A stretch of DNA of 35,394 nt from Planctomycetota bacterium (GTDB lineage: Bacteria > Planctomycetota > UBA1135 > GCA-002686595). Made by a program: the position numbers and the translations under genes. Numbering within the stretch: position 1 is the first letter of the stretch; each line of letters starts with the position of its first letter. The notes below the pieces were generated by a model. That model saw nothing but the letters and a program-made list of their open reading frames with translations, did not search any database and was not told where the DNA came from. The DNA lies in contig NYXZ01000080.1 of the NCBI GenBank assembly GCA_002686595.1, positions 1-35,394 on the forward strand. The letters run 5' to 3'. This document shows positions 1-8,280 of the stretch, piece by piece.

Positions 1-196
1 GGGTCCCGCTGACCTTCTCCAAGATGTCTAGGCGTGAAAGGTGCGCCTCCAGGGCCCGCAGGCGCGCCAGGGCCTGCCAAACCAGTGCCCCCAGGGCGCA
101 GACCGCCAGCAACAGGGCCACGGAAACCCAAAGCTGGCTGGTCTCCCACCAGGGGGCGGCGGCGGCGTCTTGCAGGGCGAGGACCATAACGCACAT
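1..196 (-). CDS. Small single-pass membrane protein, N-terminal part (runs off the left edge)
   Basis: The reading frame is open from an ATG at 196 to the window edge, giving 65 residues with no stop. It shows a short N-terminus with WWE, one strong hydrophobic segment (about residues 22-45) and then a basic, amphipathic stretch rich in Leu/Arg/Glu that looks like the start of a coiled coil. The start at 196 is preferred over the in-frame ATG at 187 because an AGGGGG-like ribosome site lies about 6 bases upstream of it. The arrangement (one membrane helix followed by a charged helix) recalls CcmD-type cytochrome c maturation proteins, but the protein is incomplete and the resemblance is only architectural. 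It diverges from the NhaC-type gene. Function unknown. Confidence 0.55.
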   Translation of the reverse strand, partial: MCVMVLALQDAAAAPWWETSQLWVSVALLLAVCALGALVWQALARLRALEAHLSRLDILEKVSGT

Positions 197-342
197 ACGA
201 TACCCCCTGGACCGGGACCTCGCACCTATCCAGGGACGCTCTTCCGGTCCCCACGGTGTACCGGCGGCCTGCGAGGCAGTTGAGAGCTGGCCTCGCTCGG
301 GTGATTGGTGAACCGCCCCTCCCCTGCCCGTATCATTCGCCC

Positions 343-2526
343 ATGCGTCCCAACCTCGTTCGCGCCCTGGGCGCCGCCCTGCTGGCGGCCCTGGCCTGCA
401 CCCTGGCCCTGATTCCCGCGGCGGAGACTCCCAAGTTGGCGGTCCTGCGCGCCCCCGACCTCCTGGATCAACCCCTGACGGATGCGGCGGGGAATGTCCT
501 GGGCGAGACGGTCATCGAGCAGTTGGTCAGCCCTGGGAGGTTCAACGCGGGGGGGGGCAATGCGGAGGAGGGCAATGCGGAGGGGATCAACTCCGGGGGG
601 GGCAACGGTAGAGAGATCATCCTGGGAGAGATCAGCTACGGCGAAGGGAACCAGCCCGACCTGGACCGGGACCTGCGCGCCTCCTTGGTGCGCGGCCTGC
701 GCGCCCGGGCCGCTCAACTGGACCCGCCCCTCGCGCGCATCACGGGCCTCGACGCCCCGGCCGCCGGCGGCTGGAATCTGCGCGTCGAATACCAGCCCCC
801 AGCGGATCGGGGCGCCCCCCTACCCGGCCAGCTCTTGCTGCGCGTCATCGACGCTCCGGGCCAGGGCGCACTGGCCGGCGCCGGAGCCGCCCTGCCCTTC
901 GCGCCCCCCTCGCGCCTTTCCCTGCTCCCGCCCCTGGTGGCCATTGCCTTGGCGGTGCTCCTGCGCCGCCCGATCCTCTCCCTGGGTCTGGGCGTCCTGG
1001 CCGGCGGCTTCTTGCTGCGTCGCCTGGCGGGTTCTGCAGCTGGTGCGGCCCTCCTGGAAGCCCCCGGGGAAGTGCTCAGCACCTTCCTGCTGAACGAGCT
1101 CCAGGACAGTGAGCGCACGATGATCATCATCTTCGTGATCGCCATGCTCTCCATGGTGGGCATCATGACGAAAAGCGCCGGCCTGCGCGGCTTGATGGAC
1201 GCCATCGCGCGCCGCGCCACCAGCGCCCGCCACAGCCAGATCGCCACCTGGCTCATGGGCCTGGCCGTTTTCTTTGACGACTACGCGAACACGATTCTGG
1301 TGGGCGCCACCATGCGACCCCTGACGGATCGTTTCCGCGTCTGCCGCGAGAAGCTGGCGTATATCGTGGACAGCACGGCGGCGCCGGTGGCGGGCCTCTC
1401 CATCTTCAGCACCTGGATTGCCTTCGAGGTCTCCACCTTCAGCGCCCAACTGCCGGCGGCGGGTCTGGCGCCCACCGATGGCTACGCGGTCTTCATCGAC
1501 ACCCTGCCCTATCGTTTCTACTGCATCCTGACGTTGGCCCTGGTGGGGCTGGTGGTGGTAACAGGCCGCGACTTCGGGCCGATGCTCAAGGCCGAGCGCC
1601 GGGCCCGGCGCAGCGGCGAGCTGGTACGCAAGGGCGGCCGGCCCCTGGTGGGCGCCACGGCCACCGCCATCCAACCGGCGGCGGGCATCAGCCCCGCCGC
1701 CCATCGCGCCCTTCTGCCGCTCTTCACATTCCTGGGCTTGACGCTCTTCGAAATCCTGCGCGTGGGCGGCGCCTTTCAAATGGGCAGCGACTTCTTCTCC
1801 ATCGAGGGCGTGACCCAGGTGCTCTACGACGGCAGCGGCTCGCGTCCCTTGATGATCGGCTCCAGCGCCGGCCTGGCCGTGGCCGCCACGCTGGCCCTCT
1901 TTGCCGGCCTGCGCGGCGAGATCCTCTCGGCGGCCTGGGCCACGCTGCGCTCCACCGCCATCGCCATCGCCATCCTCTATCTGGCCTGGATGATTGGCGG
2001 CGTGTGCAAGGCATTGGGCACGGCGGACTTCCTGACGGTCCTGCTCTCGGACAATCTCGAGCCCCTGTTGCTGCCGACGATCCTGTTCATGCTGGCGGCC
2101 GTGGTGGCCTTTTCCACGGGATCATCCTGGGGCACCATGAGCATCCTCTTGCCGCTGGTGGTGGGCCTGGCCCATGGCTTGGGCTCCAGCACGGATTTTG
2201 GCGGCTACGCCTTGATGGTGCTCTCCATCGGAGCCGTGCTCGAGGGCTCGATCTTCGGCGATCACTGCTCACCGCTCTCGGACACCACCGTGCTCTCCTC
2301 CATCGCCTCCGCCGCAGACCACGTGGACCATGTGCGCACCCAGATCCCCTATGCCATCTTCACCATGGCGACCGCCATGGTCTGCGGCTACCTGCCCTGC
2401 GCCTTCCTGGGACTCAGCCCTTGGCTGGCCCTGCCTCTGGGGGGTGCGGTACTCGCCCTAGGCCTGCGAATCTTCGGTCAGCGCGCCGACGATCCTCCGC
2501 TCGCTTCATCAGTAGAGGGCGCGTGA
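343..2526 (+). CDS. nhaC: NhaC-family Na+/H+ antiporter with long N-terminal extracytoplasmic extension
   Basis: A 727-residue membrane protein predicted to exchange Na+ for protons across the inner membrane. The C-terminal ~530 residues carry the NhaC family hallmarks: the FFDDYANT stretch, RPLTDR, KLAYIVDSTAAPVA, GSSWGTMS, and the terminal GSIFGDHCSPLSDTT motif, with about a dozen hydrophobic segments. The ATG at 343 is chosen because it begins a good signal/anchor segment (residues 1-27). Upstream in-frame codons add a polar, Arg-rich stretch. Residues about 28-190 form an extension not typical of NhaC, including a Gly/Asn-rich tract at residues 66-90 encoded by G runs. The following gene starts 13 bases downstream, so the two are probably co-transcribed. 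The transport family is clear; ion specificity (Na+, malate/lactate) is not readable. Confidence 0.9.
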   Translation: MRPNLVRALGAALLAALACTLALIPAAETPKLAVLRAPDLLDQPLTDAAGNVLGETVIEQLVSPGRFNAGGGNAEEGNAEGINSGGGNGREIILGEISYGEGNQPDLDRDLRASLVRGLRARAAQLDPPLARITGLDAPAAGGWNLRVEYQPPADRGAPLPGQLLLRVIDAPGQGALAGAGAALPFAPPSRLSLLPPLVAIALAVLLRRPILSLGLGVLAGGFLLRRLAGSAAGAALLEAPGEVLSTFLLNELQDSERTMIIIFVIAMLSMVGIMTKSAGLRGLMDAIARRATSARHSQIATWLMGLAVFFDDYANTILVGATMRPLTDRFRVCREKLAYIVDSTAAPVAGLSIFSTWIAFEVSTFSAQLPAAGLAPTDGYAVFIDTLPYRFYCILTLALVGLVVVTGRDFGPMLKAERRARRSGELVRKGGRPLVGATATAIQPAAGISPAAHRALLPLFTFLGLTLFEILRVGGAFQMGSDFFSIEGVTQVLYDGSGSRPLMIGSSAGLAVAATLALFAGLRGEILSAAWATLRSTAIAIAILYLAWMIGGVCKALGTADFLTVLLSDNLEPLLLPTILFMLAAVVAFSTGSSWGTMSILLPLVVGLAHGLGSSTDFGGYALMVLSIGAVLEGSIFGDHCSPLSDTTVLSSIASAADHVDHVRTQIPYAIFTMATAMVCGYLPCAFLGLSPWLALPLGGAVLALGLRIFGQRADDPPLASSVEGA
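538..612 (+). repeat. Poly-G tracts and 15-bp tandem repeat inside the antiporter gene
   Basis: Within the antiporter coding sequence there is a run of nine G (549-557) and a run of eight G (595-602), separated by two imperfect copies of a 15-bp unit (about 557-586, core GCAATGCGGAGG). Together they encode the Gly/Asn/Glu-rich tract at residues 66-90. Homopolymer runs of this length are prone to slippage. Confidence 0.7.
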
Positions 2527-2539
2527 GGAGCAACAGACC

Positions 2540-3568
2540 GTGAAGGACAAATCATCGCCGCCGGACGGAGCCAGCGACGACTCCGCCTCCCCGGCTCCCA
2601 AACCAACCGGGCGCCGCATTTTGTTGGGTGTGCTGGCCGGGGCCGTGCTCTACGGAGCCATGGCCCTTTGGGCGGACCTCTCCGCCTTGCTCACGGCCGT
2701 GGCGGAGATGCCTTGGACCGTGCTGCCCCTGGCCTGCGCCCTGTCCTTTGCCAACTACGCCCTGCGCTTCCCCCGCTGGCAGCGCTACTTGCACCTGTTG
2801 GATGTGCGCCTGGCCCGGCCCACTTCCTTTTTGGTCTACCTCGCCGGCCTGTCCTTGACGGTCACGCCTGGCAAACTCGGTGAGGCCTACAAGTCATTCC
2901 TACTGAAGGACCTGACCGGCACCCCGATTCACAGAAGCGCCCCGATCGTGATCGCCGAGCGCGTCACGGACCTCTTCGGGTTCCTGTTGCTCCTGGCCCT
3001 GGGAGGCCTGGTTTCCCACCCAGAGCAGCGTCCACTCTTCGCCGCTGTCACCGTCCTCTGCCTGGGCCTGGTGGCCTGCGTCTCGAGCCCGCGCCTCAGC
3101 GGCCCACTGCTGCGCCTCTGCCGCCGCTTGCCACTCCTCTCATCCCTCTCCGACAAACTCGAAGGCGCCCTGGAGAGCACGCGCATCTTGCTCGCCCCCC
3201 GGGAAATCCCGCGGGCCACGCTGCTGGCCACCCTCGGTTGGGGCCTGGAGTGCTACGCCTTTTTCCTGGTGGCCGAGGCCCTGGTGCCCGGGGCCATCAC
3301 CTTCCAGTTCGCCACCTTCGCCTTCGCCCTCTCCGCCATCCTGGGAGCCGTGGTGATCATCTTCCCCGGCGGTCTGGGCATCACCGAGGCCTCCCTCGGA
3401 AGCCTGCTCGGCAGCCGCTTCACACTCGCCGGTCTGGCGGCCGAGGCGGCCCGCACCCAGGCCTTCGCCGCCACCATCCTGATCCGGTTGTGTACGCTTT
3501 GGTTCGCCGTCTTTCTCGGCCTGCTCGCGACCTTCCTCCTGCGCCGCAGCATGCGCCGCTCGCCCTGA
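2540..3568 (+). CDS. Integral membrane protein of the LPG-synthase TM / UPF0104 (YbhN-AglD) family
   Basis: A 342-residue polytopic protein with about eight hydrophobic segments after a polar N-terminus of ~25 residues. The family signature is seen in order: a Pro-Gly-Lys-Leu-Gly-Glu segment followed by the LL-K-D loop, IVIAERVTDLFG, and FPGGLGITEAS near the C-terminus. This fold is the flippase-like part of lysylphosphatidylglycerol synthase and also occurs alone in proteins of unknown substrate, often near lipid or glycan genes. No aminoacyl-transferase domain is attached, so the protein is unlikely to make lysyl-PG by itself. It starts with GTG at 2540, preceded by GAGGAG (2525-2530) at a 9-base spacing that overlaps the antiporter stop, which suggests translational coupling. 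Confidence 0.85.
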   Translation: MKDKSSPPDGASDDSASPAPKPTGRRILLGVLAGAVLYGAMALWADLSALLTAVAEMPWTVLPLACALSFANYALRFPRWQRYLHLLDVRLARPTSFLVYLAGLSLTVTPGKLGEAYKSFLLKDLTGTPIHRSAPIVIAERVTDLFGFLLLLALGGLVSHPEQRPLFAAVTVLCLGLVACVSSPRLSGPLLRLCRRLPLLSSLSDKLEGALESTRILLAPREIPRATLLATLGWGLECYAFFLVAEALVPGAITFQFATFAFALSAILGAVVIIFPGGLGITEASLGSLLGSRFTLAGLAAEAARTQAFAATILIRLCTLWFAVFLGLLATFLLRRSMRRSP

Positions 3569-3575
3569 TCCAGCC

Positions 3576-5471
3576 GTGCAACACATCCTCACATTATCCC
3601 TGGCCGTGGCAGTGACGCTCAGCGCCACGGCTTCTCCAACGCCGGCTCCGCCTGCTGCGCGCCCCGCGCCCCTTGCACGGCAGGCTGGCGAGGAACCCCA
3701 GAGCGCCGCCGAACTCCTGGCCCTGATCCGTGACAAGGAAGACGCCACGCCCTCTGCGCGCTTCACGGAGCTGGCGCAGATCGGCACGCGCGAAGCCTTC
3801 ATCAATCTCAAGACAGCCCTTGGCTACCTGCGCAAGAGCGGGCCCCTCGGCAATGCTTCGCGCGCCTTCAAGCACTTCGCCGGCAAGGGCGAACTGGAAA
3901 CGGATGCCATCGGTTTCCTCTTCCAACGCATCTTCAACGCCGGACGCGAAGAGGAGCAACTAGCCGCCGCCCTGGGCCTGGTCCAATTCAAAAACGCCCT
4001 GCCCGAGTTGGAGGAGGTCCTGCTCCGCCACCGGGACCCGAAGGTGCGCGCCCAGGTCATGCGGCCCTTGATCCCCATTCTGGGGGAACGCGGAGACAGT
4101 CAATCCCTGGAACTGATCCTCAATAACGCGGCCATAGGCGGCTATCAGCGGAAAAGCGTGGTGGCGGCCCTAACGCAGTTTCCCGCGGAACAGCACACGG
4201 GAACATTCCTGGCTCGACTGGAGGCGCCGGACTTGACCGACGCCTGGCGACACCTCCTTTTGGACACCCTCGGCCCGCGCCAGGGCGCTGACATAACCAC
4301 GGTCTTGTTGGACCTGACGCGCTCCGACGATTTGACCTTTGCCCTGCACGCCCTCACCCTTCTCGGCCAACGCTGCTTGCCAGGCGGAGCCGATGCCTCG
4401 TCCGCCGTTCGCCGACGGCTGCTGAAGCCGCTTTTGGGTTTTGTCAAACGAGACGACGCCCCCGCCCTGTTGGCCGCCGCCACGCCGATCCTGGCCGAGA
4501 CCTACGCCCTGGACCTGGACCGCGTTCCTTCCTCCTGGCGCGACACGGTCAAAAAACTACGACGCTCCAAGCAACCGCATCGGCGCCGGGCGGCTTGTTC
4601 CGCTCTGGCCATCTCCGGCACTCCCGAGGACGTGGACAAGCTGCTCGAACTCCTCTCGGACAGGGACTGGTCGGTGCGTGCCGCCGCAGTCCAAGCCGCG
4701 GCGGGCCTGCGCCTGAAACGCACGCTGCCCCCCATCATTGCGCTGCTCGAAGAATCGAGCGGCCGCACGCGCAAGGATTGCGTGCGTGCCCTGCGCCTGT
4801 TGACGGGCCTCGACCACGGCACGGCGGCCGCGCGCTGGAATACCTGGTGGGAAAAGGAGGGCGCCGCCTTCCGTCTGCCTGCCCTGGACACGGCCCTGGC
4901 AGCGGAGCAGGCCCGCCTGGCACGCGCCGCCGCTTCCACCACCAAGACCAGCTTCTACGGCCTGCGTATCGTGAGCAACCGGGTGGCCTTCATCTTGGAC
5001 ATGAGCGGCTCCATGAACGCCCAGGTCAAGGGAGAGGGAAAAACGCGCCGAGCCATTGCCTTGGCCCAGGTCACCCAAGCCGTCAATGCCCTGGCCGAGG
5101 GCACCGTCTTCAATGTCATTTTCTTCGCCACCGCGGTCTATCCCTGGATGGACACGGCCCTGCCCCTGGACAAGCGGACGCGCGCGGCGGCCATCTCCTT
5201 TATTGAGCGCCAAACGCTCACCGGTGGCACGAACATCTACGACGCCCTGCTCTTCGCCCTCGAGGACCCGGGCCTCGACACACTTTTCGTCATGAGCGAT
5301 GGCATGCCATCCGGCGGTTCCGTGAACGACATCGCCACCATTCGGGCCGAGATTGCCGCCCAAAACGCAGCCCGGGGCATCGTCATCCACGGCATCGCCG
5401 TGGGCCAGAAATCTGCCCTGCTGAAGAGCCTGGCCCAGGACTCCGGCGGCTCCTATCGCGAGGTGCTCTAA
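3576..5471 (+). CDS. Secreted HEAT-repeat protein with C-terminal von Willebrand factor A domain
   Basis: A 631-residue protein starting with GTG 7 bases after the previous stop. It has a signal peptide (hydrophobic residues ~3-20, then a Pro/Ala-rich stretch), a long middle region (about 45-420) of helical HEAT/Armadillo-like repeats, and a VWA domain (about 465-625). The VWA domain has an intact metal-site DxSxS motif, DMSGS at 475-479, followed by TGGTNIYDA and MSDGMPSGG. Such proteins bind partners through the metal site and are common in diderm lineages with large envelope-protein inventories. No partner is known. The protein ends normally, but the stop codon lies directly on the edge of a palindromic repeat (from 5470). 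It is convergent with the BatA-like gene, another VWA-type protein. Confidence 0.85.
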   Translation: MQHILTLSLAVAVTLSATASPTPAPPAARPAPLARQAGEEPQSAAELLALIRDKEDATPSARFTELAQIGTREAFINLKTALGYLRKSGPLGNASRAFKHFAGKGELETDAIGFLFQRIFNAGREEEQLAAALGLVQFKNALPELEEVLLRHRDPKVRAQVMRPLIPILGERGDSQSLELILNNAAIGGYQRKSVVAALTQFPAEQHTGTFLARLEAPDLTDAWRHLLLDTLGPRQGADITTVLLDLTRSDDLTFALHALTLLGQRCLPGGADASSAVRRRLLKPLLGFVKRDDAPALLAAATPILAETYALDLDRVPSSWRDTVKKLRRSKQPHRRRAACSALAISGTPEDVDKLLELLSDRDWSVRAAAVQAAAGLRLKRTLPPIIALLEESSGRTRKDCVRALRLLTGLDHGTAAARWNTWWEKEGAAFRLPALDTALAAEQARLARAAASTTKTSFYGLRIVSNRVAFILDMSGSMNAQVKGEGKTRRAIALAQVTQAVNALAEGTVFNVIFFATAVYPWMDTALPLDKRTRAAAISFIERQTLTGGTNIYDALLFALEDPGLDTLFVMSDGMPSGGSVNDIATIRAEIAAQNAARGIVIHGIAVGQKSALLKSLAQDSGGSYREVL

Positions 5472-5525
5472 AAAGTCCCGGCGCAAGGCGCAGCCATAGT
5501 CGATCGTTTTTCGCCGGGCTCCTAG
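5470..5525. repeat. Short partial copy of the palindromic repeat element
   Basis: This 56-bp stretch begins AAAAAGTCCCG and ends with the same 20 bases (GTTTTTCGCCGGGCTCCTAG, 5506-5525) that end the longer copy at 5706-5725. It looks like an internally deleted or solo-end copy of the neighbouring element. It begins on the stop codon of the upstream HEAT/VWA gene. Confidence 0.6.
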
Positions 5526-5725
5526 GAGTCCGTTGAAAAAGTCCCGTCGCGAGGCGAAGCCCCTGGCGGCGAAGTCATTTGCGGCGAGGCAACGTAGGTG
5601 AAGGCGAGACGGCGGAAGCGGCCCTCTAGGGCCGCTCCGCACGGCTCGACAAGCCTGACGCCACCATCGGCGTTGGGGTCGACGATGGCGAAGCCGTAGT
5701 AGGGAGTTTTTCGCCGGGCTCCTAG
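5522..5725. mobile_element. MITE-like element with imperfect terminal inverted repeats
   Basis: The element is about 204 bp. Its left end (5522-5545) and the reverse complement of its right end match at 20 of 24 positions, both starting CTAGGAG and containing GAAAAA. Inside lies a 9-bp palindromic hairpin at 5617-5636. No protein of convincing quality is encoded. The ends share a GAAAAA-type core with inverted repeats of some transposon families, so it could be a non-autonomous derivative moved in trans. It could also be a large REP-type hairpin acting as a bidirectional terminator between the convergent genes. No target-site duplication is clear because the left end is fused to another partial copy. 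Confidence 0.5.
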
Positions 5726-5741
5726 CTCCAAACGCCGCTGC

Positions 5742-7262
5742 TCAGGTCCGTCGTCTTCCGCGCCAAGCCCAGAGCACTGCCGAGCAGAGGGCTAGGGCCG
5801 CCAGGGGAAGTTCGGCGTCTGGGGACCGCGTCCCAGATCCGTCGGCCTCCCGCGCGGGCGCCACAGGTAGTGGCTCGCACAGGGGCTGGCCGGCACCCAG
5901 GCGCTCCGCCAAACTGACCACGCCGGGGGGATCGAGGAGCAGTTCATCCAGCAGTTGACCCCACCAAACTGCAAAAGCGGCGGGGTCTCCCAGCGGCTCG
6001 GCGAGGCTGCGCCAGGCCAGTTCCAAATGTCCGGGAGCTCCGCTCACCAGCACCAGAGGCTGGCCATCGAGGATGGTGGACAGGCGCGTGGCAAGAGCCC
6101 CAGGCGCTCCGGGCGGTTGCAGGCCAAGGGGGAAAGGCGGGGCGCCGCCTCGGGTGGCGGTGCCGGTCAGGGACCAGCCCTGCGCCCCGCAGGTGACGGC
6201 GACTTCGTCGCGCCAGCGGGGTCCCACCACGCGCAGGCGCGGCCCGGCTTCGGCCTCACCGGAGGTGCGCAGGCCGCGCTCCTGTGCCCACAGCTCGATG
6301 AAGCGGCGCAGGGGCGGCGGCACTTGGTTTTGAAACTGCACCAGGGGCGGGCGCTCTGAACTGGATTCAACCACCAGGGCGCCCCTTTCCGGCAGGGGGG
6401 AGCTGGCGCTGAAATCCCCTGGGGGTGCGGGGAGGAAGCCACCGGTTCCCTGGGAGGCTGCCTCGCCCCCCGGCCCTCCTCGATGGTCGTTTTGCGCGGC
6501 GGCCGCTTGATCGACAGTTTCAGCAACTGGTCCGTCCCAGCGAAAGCGCAGCTCCCTTTCCCAGGCCACCCATCCAGGCACAGCCGCGCCGCCGCTGGCC
6601 ACCAGACCAGCCAGGCGACGTTCAACGCCCCCCAGGCCCGGGGCGCGGTCAGTCAACCAGATCACCCCGGCTCGGTCCCACGCGGCCCAGTCCACTTCGC
6701 CGCGCGGCGCGCCCCAGCGTTCCGGTGGGATTTCCCAGCCCCGTGGCAAGCGCACCTCCTGGCCCGCTGCCCGCGCCTCGTTCCCGACCGGGTCCCCGGC
6801 CATGTTCGCCGTGGGATCTTCCCACAGGAGTTGCGCCTCGCCGATCCCGGGGTAATCCCTGAGCAGCTTCACCGCAGCCTCCAAGCGGCTGGGGCCCCCA
6901 TCCTCTTCCGCCTCGCCCTTTTCCTTGCCGGAGAGGGGCAAGTACATGGAGGGGCTGCGGTCCACGATCACGCGATAGGTATCCCGTTCCACGGGCAGGG
7001 CCCAACGCGGCCCCGCCAAAGCCAGGGCCCCACTCAAGAGCGCCAGGAGCAACAGATAGCGAGAGGCCGGCAAGTGCCAACTCCGGCGCGCGCCCCGTGC
7101 CGAGTTCTCGGTCTCCAGTTCCCGCCACAGGCCCAGGGTTCCCGTGAAGACCTCCCGCGGTCGCCGTCCCAGGAAAGAAGCCAGGAGCACCAAGAGAGGC
7201 AAGGCCAGGGCCCACAGTCCCGCCGGCCGCGCCCAATCGAAGGTGCCATTGAAATACTCCAC
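5742..7262 (-). CDS. BatA-like membrane protein with degenerate VWA region
   Basis: A 506-residue protein. Residues about 10-32 and 65-88 are hydrophobic, arranged as in the N-terminal BatA domain with an intervening RRPREVF stretch. A VWA-like strand with DRSPS at residues 101-105 follows, which keeps the DxSxS metal motif, and there is a C-terminal membrane helix ending in an Arg-rich tail. The middle is Gly/Ala/Glu-rich and poorly conserved. The GTG start at 7262 lies 2 bases past the DUF58 stop. Bat proteins act at the inner membrane with DUF58 proteins and a MoxR ATPase, and this pair is the usual DUF58-then-BatA order. No MoxR gene is present here. Related names such as aerotolerance protein describe the family, not a tested role. 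Confidence 0.75.
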   Translation of the reverse strand: MEYFNGTFDWARPAGLWALALPLLVLLASFLGRRPREVFTGTLGLWRELETENSARGARRSWHLPASRYLLLLALLSGALALAGPRWALPVERDTYRVIVDRSPSMYLPLSGKEKGEAEEDGGPSRLEAAVKLLRDYPGIGEAQLLWEDPTANMAGDPVGNEARAAGQEVRLPRGWEIPPERWGAPRGEVDWAAWDRAGVIWLTDRAPGLGGVERRLAGLVASGGAAVPGWVAWERELRFRWDGPVAETVDQAAAAQNDHRGGPGGEAASQGTGGFLPAPPGDFSASSPLPERGALVVESSSERPPLVQFQNQVPPPLRRFIELWAQERGLRTSGEAEAGPRLRVVGPRWRDEVAVTCGAQGWSLTGTATRGGAPPFPLGLQPPGAPGALATRLSTILDGQPLVLVSGAPGHLELAWRSLAEPLGDPAAFAVWWGQLLDELLLDPPGVVSLAERLGAGQPLCEPLPVAPAREADGSGTRSPDAELPLAALALCSAVLWAWRGRRRT

Positions 7263-7264
7263 GC

Positions 7265-8245
7265 CTAGGTTCCCAGGAGCGCTCCCAGAATGTCCTCGAA
7301 GGGCGTCTGCGTACTGCGGCACACATATCCCAGACCGTGGGCGGCGCAAATCGCCTGGTAACGTTCAAGACCCTTCTCCAAGCGGCGCTCATAGTCCGGT
7401 GCCAGGGCCAGGGCCCGGCGCAGGCGCGCGCCGCTCTCCGGATCACGCCACTCGATCAGGCCCCCGGACGCGCCCTGTCCGCCAGGCCCGCCCTCCTGGC
7501 CTGCGCCCTCACTAGGGGCGAACTCCACCGGCGCGAGGAGCTGCATGGCGTGGCACTCGCAGCCGCGCCTGGAACGGGCCCAATCCCCTAGGCGTGCCGG
7601 TTCCACATCGAAGAGATCGCCGATCAGAAAAACGCGTCCCGCGCCTCCGACCCAGGCGCGCGAGTGGGCCGGGGAATCCGCGGGCACTCCCCCCCCGGTG
7701 CCGGAGCCGTCGCCAGGGCCGCCGCCGATGCCGCCCGCCAAGACACTCCCAATGCCCGCCGCCCCACCGGCCTCCAGGCACTCCAGCCAGGCCACAAGCT
7801 CGGCCAGATGTCCCGGTGCCGCCACCTCCGGCCCCGCCGGCCCGCCACTCGCCACAACCCGCACCCGCGCTCCCCGACGCTGTCCCAAGGATGCCAGGGC
7901 CAAGACCAACTCCGCGCCCCGCTGCAACTTGCCCGGTGGCCCCACGCCCATGGAGGCGCTGGAATCCAACAGAACCGCCCAGCGCTCGCTGGCCTCGCGC
8001 CGCGTGAGGCGTATGTGGGCCTGATCCAAGCGCGCGTAGAGGTTCCAATCCAAGCGGCGCAGGTCCTCGCCGGGGCGATAGGGACGATAGCCCACGAACT
8101 CCTCCCCCACGCCGGCCAGCCGTCCGCGGCCGCTCCCTTCGCGCCGGGTGCGCGCCGCCCAGAGGCGCATGACGCAGCGTTCCACCCTGGCCAACAGGGC
8201 CGGCGTGAAGGACACACCGGGACAGGGCAACTGGGTTTCTGACAT
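7265..8245 (-). CDS. DUF58 domain protein
   Basis: A 326-residue soluble protein with the DUF58 signature: GEEFVGYRPYRPGEDLRRLDW, then an R-R-E-A segment and a VWA-like strand with LLDSSASM. DUF58 proteins work with MoxR AAA+ ATPases and Bat VWA proteins in a chaperone-like or stress-linked complex. The ATG at 8245 is preferred because codons further upstream would extend into the dihydroorotase gene and add a low-quality Arg/Pro segment. The ribosome site is weak. The C-terminal 60 residues are helical and contain a CxxxG/A segment near AICAAHGLGY. It sits between pyrC and the BatA-like gene in a single minus-strand run. Confidence 0.8.
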   Translation of the reverse strand: MSETQLPCPGVSFTPALLARVERCVMRLWAARTRREGSGRGRLAGVGEEFVGYRPYRPGEDLRRLDWNLYARLDQAHIRLTRREASERWAVLLDSSASMGVGPPGKLQRGAELVLALASLGQRRGARVRVVASGGPAGPEVAAPGHLAELVAWLECLEAGGAAGIGSVLAGGIGGGPGDGSGTGGGVPADSPAHSRAWVGGAGRVFLIGDLFDVEPARLGDWARSRRGCECHAMQLLAPVEFAPSEGAGQEGGPGGQGASGGLIEWRDPESGARLRRALALAPDYERRLEKGLERYQAICAAHGLGYVCRSTQTPFEDILGALLGT

Positions 8246-8280
8246 GGAATCGGGCGCTCTACCGGGCTCTGGCTTTCTGA

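Noticed and set aside
5522-5731. 69-residue minus-strand frame inside the palindromic element
   Set aside because: It is built from the repeat ends, which also appear in the short copy at 5470-5525 without the rest.
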